The notes below the pieces were generated by a model. That model searched no databases. It had not been told where the DNA came from and was given only the letters and a program-made list of their open reading frames with translations. Below, piece by piece: positions 59,746 to 64,000 of a stretch of 64,000 nt of DNA. The translations under genes were made by a program, and so were the position numbers. Source of the stretch: RPQJ01 sp963754125 (GTDB lineage Bacteria; Pseudomonadota; Gammaproteobacteria; Steroidobacterales; Steroidobacteraceae); contig CAVWEX010000014.1 of the NCBI GenBank assembly GCA_963754125.1, positions 1,054,001-1,118,000 on the forward strand, written 5' to 3'. The number at the start of each line of letters is the position of its first letter. Position 1 is the first letter of the stretch.

Positions 59746-60693
59746 ATGGAGCTGAACCAGGCCGTTCTCCAGCTGGATGCCGCCGCCGAGCCGAGCCGCC
59801 TGCGGCTGCTCGTCGCGCTGCTGGGCGGCGAGACCTCCGTGGGCGACCTGGTGACGGTGCTCGAGCAGAGCCAGCCCCGGGTGTCCCGGCACCTGCGGCT
59901 GCTGGCCGAGGCCGGGCTGGTGGAGTCCTTCCGGGAGGGCCGCTCGATCTTCTACCGCTGGTCGGCCGAGGGCCTCGATGCCGGGGTGGCGAGTTCGGTG
60001 GCGGCGGTCGCCGCCAGCGACGATCCGACCATCGCCCGGGACCGGGAGCGGCTGCAGAAGCTGTCCCGCCAGCGGGAGCGGGACGCGCTCCGCCGGGCCC
60101 TGCGGGCTGGCCGCGGTCGCGGGCTGCACGTGGCCGACGGCGACACCGCGCTCGCCGACTCCTGGCTGCCGCGCTCACCGACCGCTCGCCGGCACGCCGG
60201 CTCACCGCGAGCCACTGCCGCTCGGTGCGATCCTCAACGTCGGCTGCGGCTCGGGCGAGGTGCTCCGGCTGCTGCTGCCGGAGGCGCGGCTGGCCATCGG
60301 CACCGAGCCGTCGGCGCACCGCCGCCAGCTGGCCCGGGCGCGTCTGCGCCAGGCGCGGCCTGCCGCGCTGGACCATCCGGGACGCGGAGCCCGCGCAGGC
60401 TGCCCTTCGAGGCCGGCGCCTTCGACCTCGTGATCCTCCAGGACGTGCTGGCTCCCGCCCGCAGCGACGAACTGCAGGCCATCCTCGCCGAGGCCGCCCG
60501 CGTGCTGCGCCCGGCGGGCCGCCTGCTGATCCTCGATCGCATTCTGCCCACCGACAGCGAACTGGTCGGCGCGCCTCGCGGCGCTCGGCTTCGCCGTCAC
60601 CCGCCGGCAATGGCTGCCGGGGAGGGCGCCCGACCGGGCGCTGTTCCTGGCCAGTCGCCCGGTTGCGACCACCGCAAGGACCGGTACCCATGA
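59746..60693 (+). CDS. ArsR-family regulator fused to a SAM-dependent methyltransferase-like domain
   Basis: About 310 residues. Residues 1-100 form an ArsR winged helix (LDAAAEPSRLRLLVALLGGE, QSQPRVSRHLRLLAEAGLVE, GRSIFYRWS). After a charged linker comes a class I methyltransferase fold with motif I ILNVGCGSGEVLRLLLPEA and LPFEAGAFDLVILQDVLAP, ending VLRPAGRLLILDRILP. Such fusions often precede metF/metH and are thought to sense SAM or SAH. Shifts lie near 60190, 60355, 60400 and 60575, so the exact stop (60693 or 60697) is uncertain. ATG 59746 lies 9 bp after the operator and the gene overlaps metF. Confidence 0.85.
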   Translation: MELNQAVLQLDAAAEPSRLRLLVALLGGETSVGDLVTVLEQSQPRVSRHLRLLAEAGLVESFREGRSIFYRWSAEGLDAGVASSVAAVAASDDPTIARDRERLQKLSRQRERDALRRALRAGRGRGLHVADGDTALADSWLPRSPTARRHAGSPRATAARCDPQRRLRLGRGAPAAAAGGAAGHRHRAVGAPPPAGPGASAPGAACRAGPSGTRSPRRLPFEAGAFDLVILQDVLAPARSDELQAILAEAARVLRPAGRLLILDRILPTDSELVGAPRGARLRRHPPAMAAGEGARPGAVPGQSPGCDHRKDRYP

Positions 60694-61588
60694 CTGACGC
60701 ACAGCCCGCAAGCCCGCACCAAGCCCCCGGTGCAGGTGTCCTTCGAGTTCTTTCCGCCGAAGACGCCGGAGATGGAAGCGACCCTCTGGCAGGCGATCCA
60801 GAAGCTGGCGCCGCTGAAGCCGCGCTTCGTGTCCGTCACCTACGGCGCCGACGGCTCGACCCGGGACCGGACCCACCGGATCGTGTCGCGCATCGCCGCG
60901 GAGACCGGGCTCGTCAGCGCGCCCCACCTGACCTGCGTCGGCTCGGACCGGGAGGAGATCAAGGCCATCGCCCGCGCGTACCGCGACGAGGGCATCCGCC
61001 ACATCGTCGCCCTGCGCGGCGATCCGCCCCAGGGCGCCACGCACTACGTGCCGCACCCGGGCGGCTACGCCTACGCGGCCGACCTGGTGCGCGGGCTGCG
61101 GGAGGTCGCGGACTTCGACATCTCGGTCGCGGCCTACCCGGAGGGCCATCCCGGAGGCGCCGAACGCCGACTTCGACCTGGACAATCTCAAGCGCAAGCT
61201 CGACGCGGGCGCCAACCGCGCCATCACCCAGTTCTTCTACGACACCGACAACTTCCTGCGCTTCCGGGACCGCTGCGTGGCCCGCGGCATCACCGCGCCC
61301 ATCGTGCCCGGCATCCTGCCCATCGCGAAGTTCCGCCAGATGCTGAACTTCGCCAATCGCGCGGGCGCCAGCGTGCCGCAGTGGCTGCACGAGCGCTTCG
61401 AGGGCCTGGACGACGATCCCGGACACCCAGCGGATGCTCGGCGCCAGCGTGGCGATCGAGCAGGTGGCGACCCTGCGCCGGCACGGCATCAGCGAGTTCC
61501 ACTTCTACACGCTGAACCGGGCCGAGCTGACCTTTGCGATCTGCTACGCGCTGGGCGTGCGGCCGCAGCCGGCGGCCGGAGTCGCGCC

Positions 61589-61592
<4 letters not shown>
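60690..61592 (+). CDS. metF: 5,10-methylenetetrahydrofolate reductase
   Basis: Reduces methylenetetrahydrofolate to methyltetrahydrofolate with FAD, feeding MetH. About 297 residues. Motifs: VSFEFFPPKTPEMEATLW with the catalytic Glu, RFVSVTYGADGSTRDRTHRI, IRHIVALRGDPPQG, FDLDNLKRKLDAGANRAITQ then FFYDTDNFLRF, and PIVPGILPIAKFRQMLNFAN. Extra bases lie near 60720, 61155 and 61425. ATG 60690 overlaps the end of the regulator; the stop overlaps the metH GTG start (GTGA). Confidence 0.95.

Positions 61593-64000
<2,408 letters not shown>

Overview
The window is GC-rich, densely coded DNA from a gammaproteobacterium. The evidence is the lptD-surA-pdxA-rsmA-apaG-apaH operon, a hut pathway using HutF/HutG, a GlyGly-CTERM-like surface tail, and dispersed palindromes that begin GTAG, as in the REP elements of Xanthomonadales and Pseudomonas. 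I would place it near Xanthomonadales/Steroidobacterales, but genus is not readable. I saw no rRNA, tRNA, CRISPR array, transposase or prophage.

Layout. 1-7.8 kb: a surface/uptake region with a TonB-dependent receptor (cut by the left edge), two divergent paralogous secreted proteins of an unrecognised family (one with Ig/cadherin-like modules and a GlyGly-CTERM-like tail, one with TSP3 and dockerin-like calcium repeats), a remnant of a third copy, and a ChaN-PDZ protein. 7.8-15.3 kb: a complete histidine utilisation cluster, hutI divergent from hutF-hutC-hutU-hutH-hutG. 15.3-22.7 kb: a cytochrome-like remnant, a secreted methyltransferase-like protein, an OprB porin, a GNAT protein, hrpB, and lgt-thyA. 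22.8-27.1 kb: an RND efflux pump and its adaptor. 27.2-33.8 kb: the lptD...apaH envelope operon. 33.9-45.5 kb: murU, lipB-DUF493-aminotransferase-dacA, and the cell-shape cluster rlpA-mltB-rodA-mrdA-mreD-mreC-mreB. 45.7-49 kb: gatCAB. 49-50.3 kb: a cytochrome b561-cytochrome c fusion. 50.4-58.5 kb: kdpFABCDE preceded by an unannotated 37-codon ORF. 58.5-64 kb: an AI-2E family transporter, an ArsR-methyltransferase regulator, metF, and metH (cut by the right edge).

Three features cut across the window. First, ten REP/REPIN-like palindromes with consensus head GTAGGAGCG(C/G)CTTCAGGCGCGA lie between 18.2 and 58.5 kb. The TAG inside the head is the stop codon of about thirteen genes, including both members of three convergent pairs. 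Second, most genes outside 4.9-15.3 kb are interrupted by single-base frameshifts. Almost all are one extra G or C, and the downstream frame stays well conserved, so sequencing insertion error is the simplest explanation. I therefore annotate these as whole CDSs spanning frames. The hut block and its left neighbours are free of them. Third, kdpD carries one in-frame amber codon that an insertion cannot explain.

Functionally, the window combines envelope assembly (LptD, SurA, Lgt, MurU, PBP2/RodA/Mre, PBP5, RlpA, MltB), nutrient and ion acquisition (TonB receptor, OprB, Kdp), drug efflux, histidine catabolism to glutamate plus formate, and one-carbon/methionine metabolism (ThyA, MetF, MetH).
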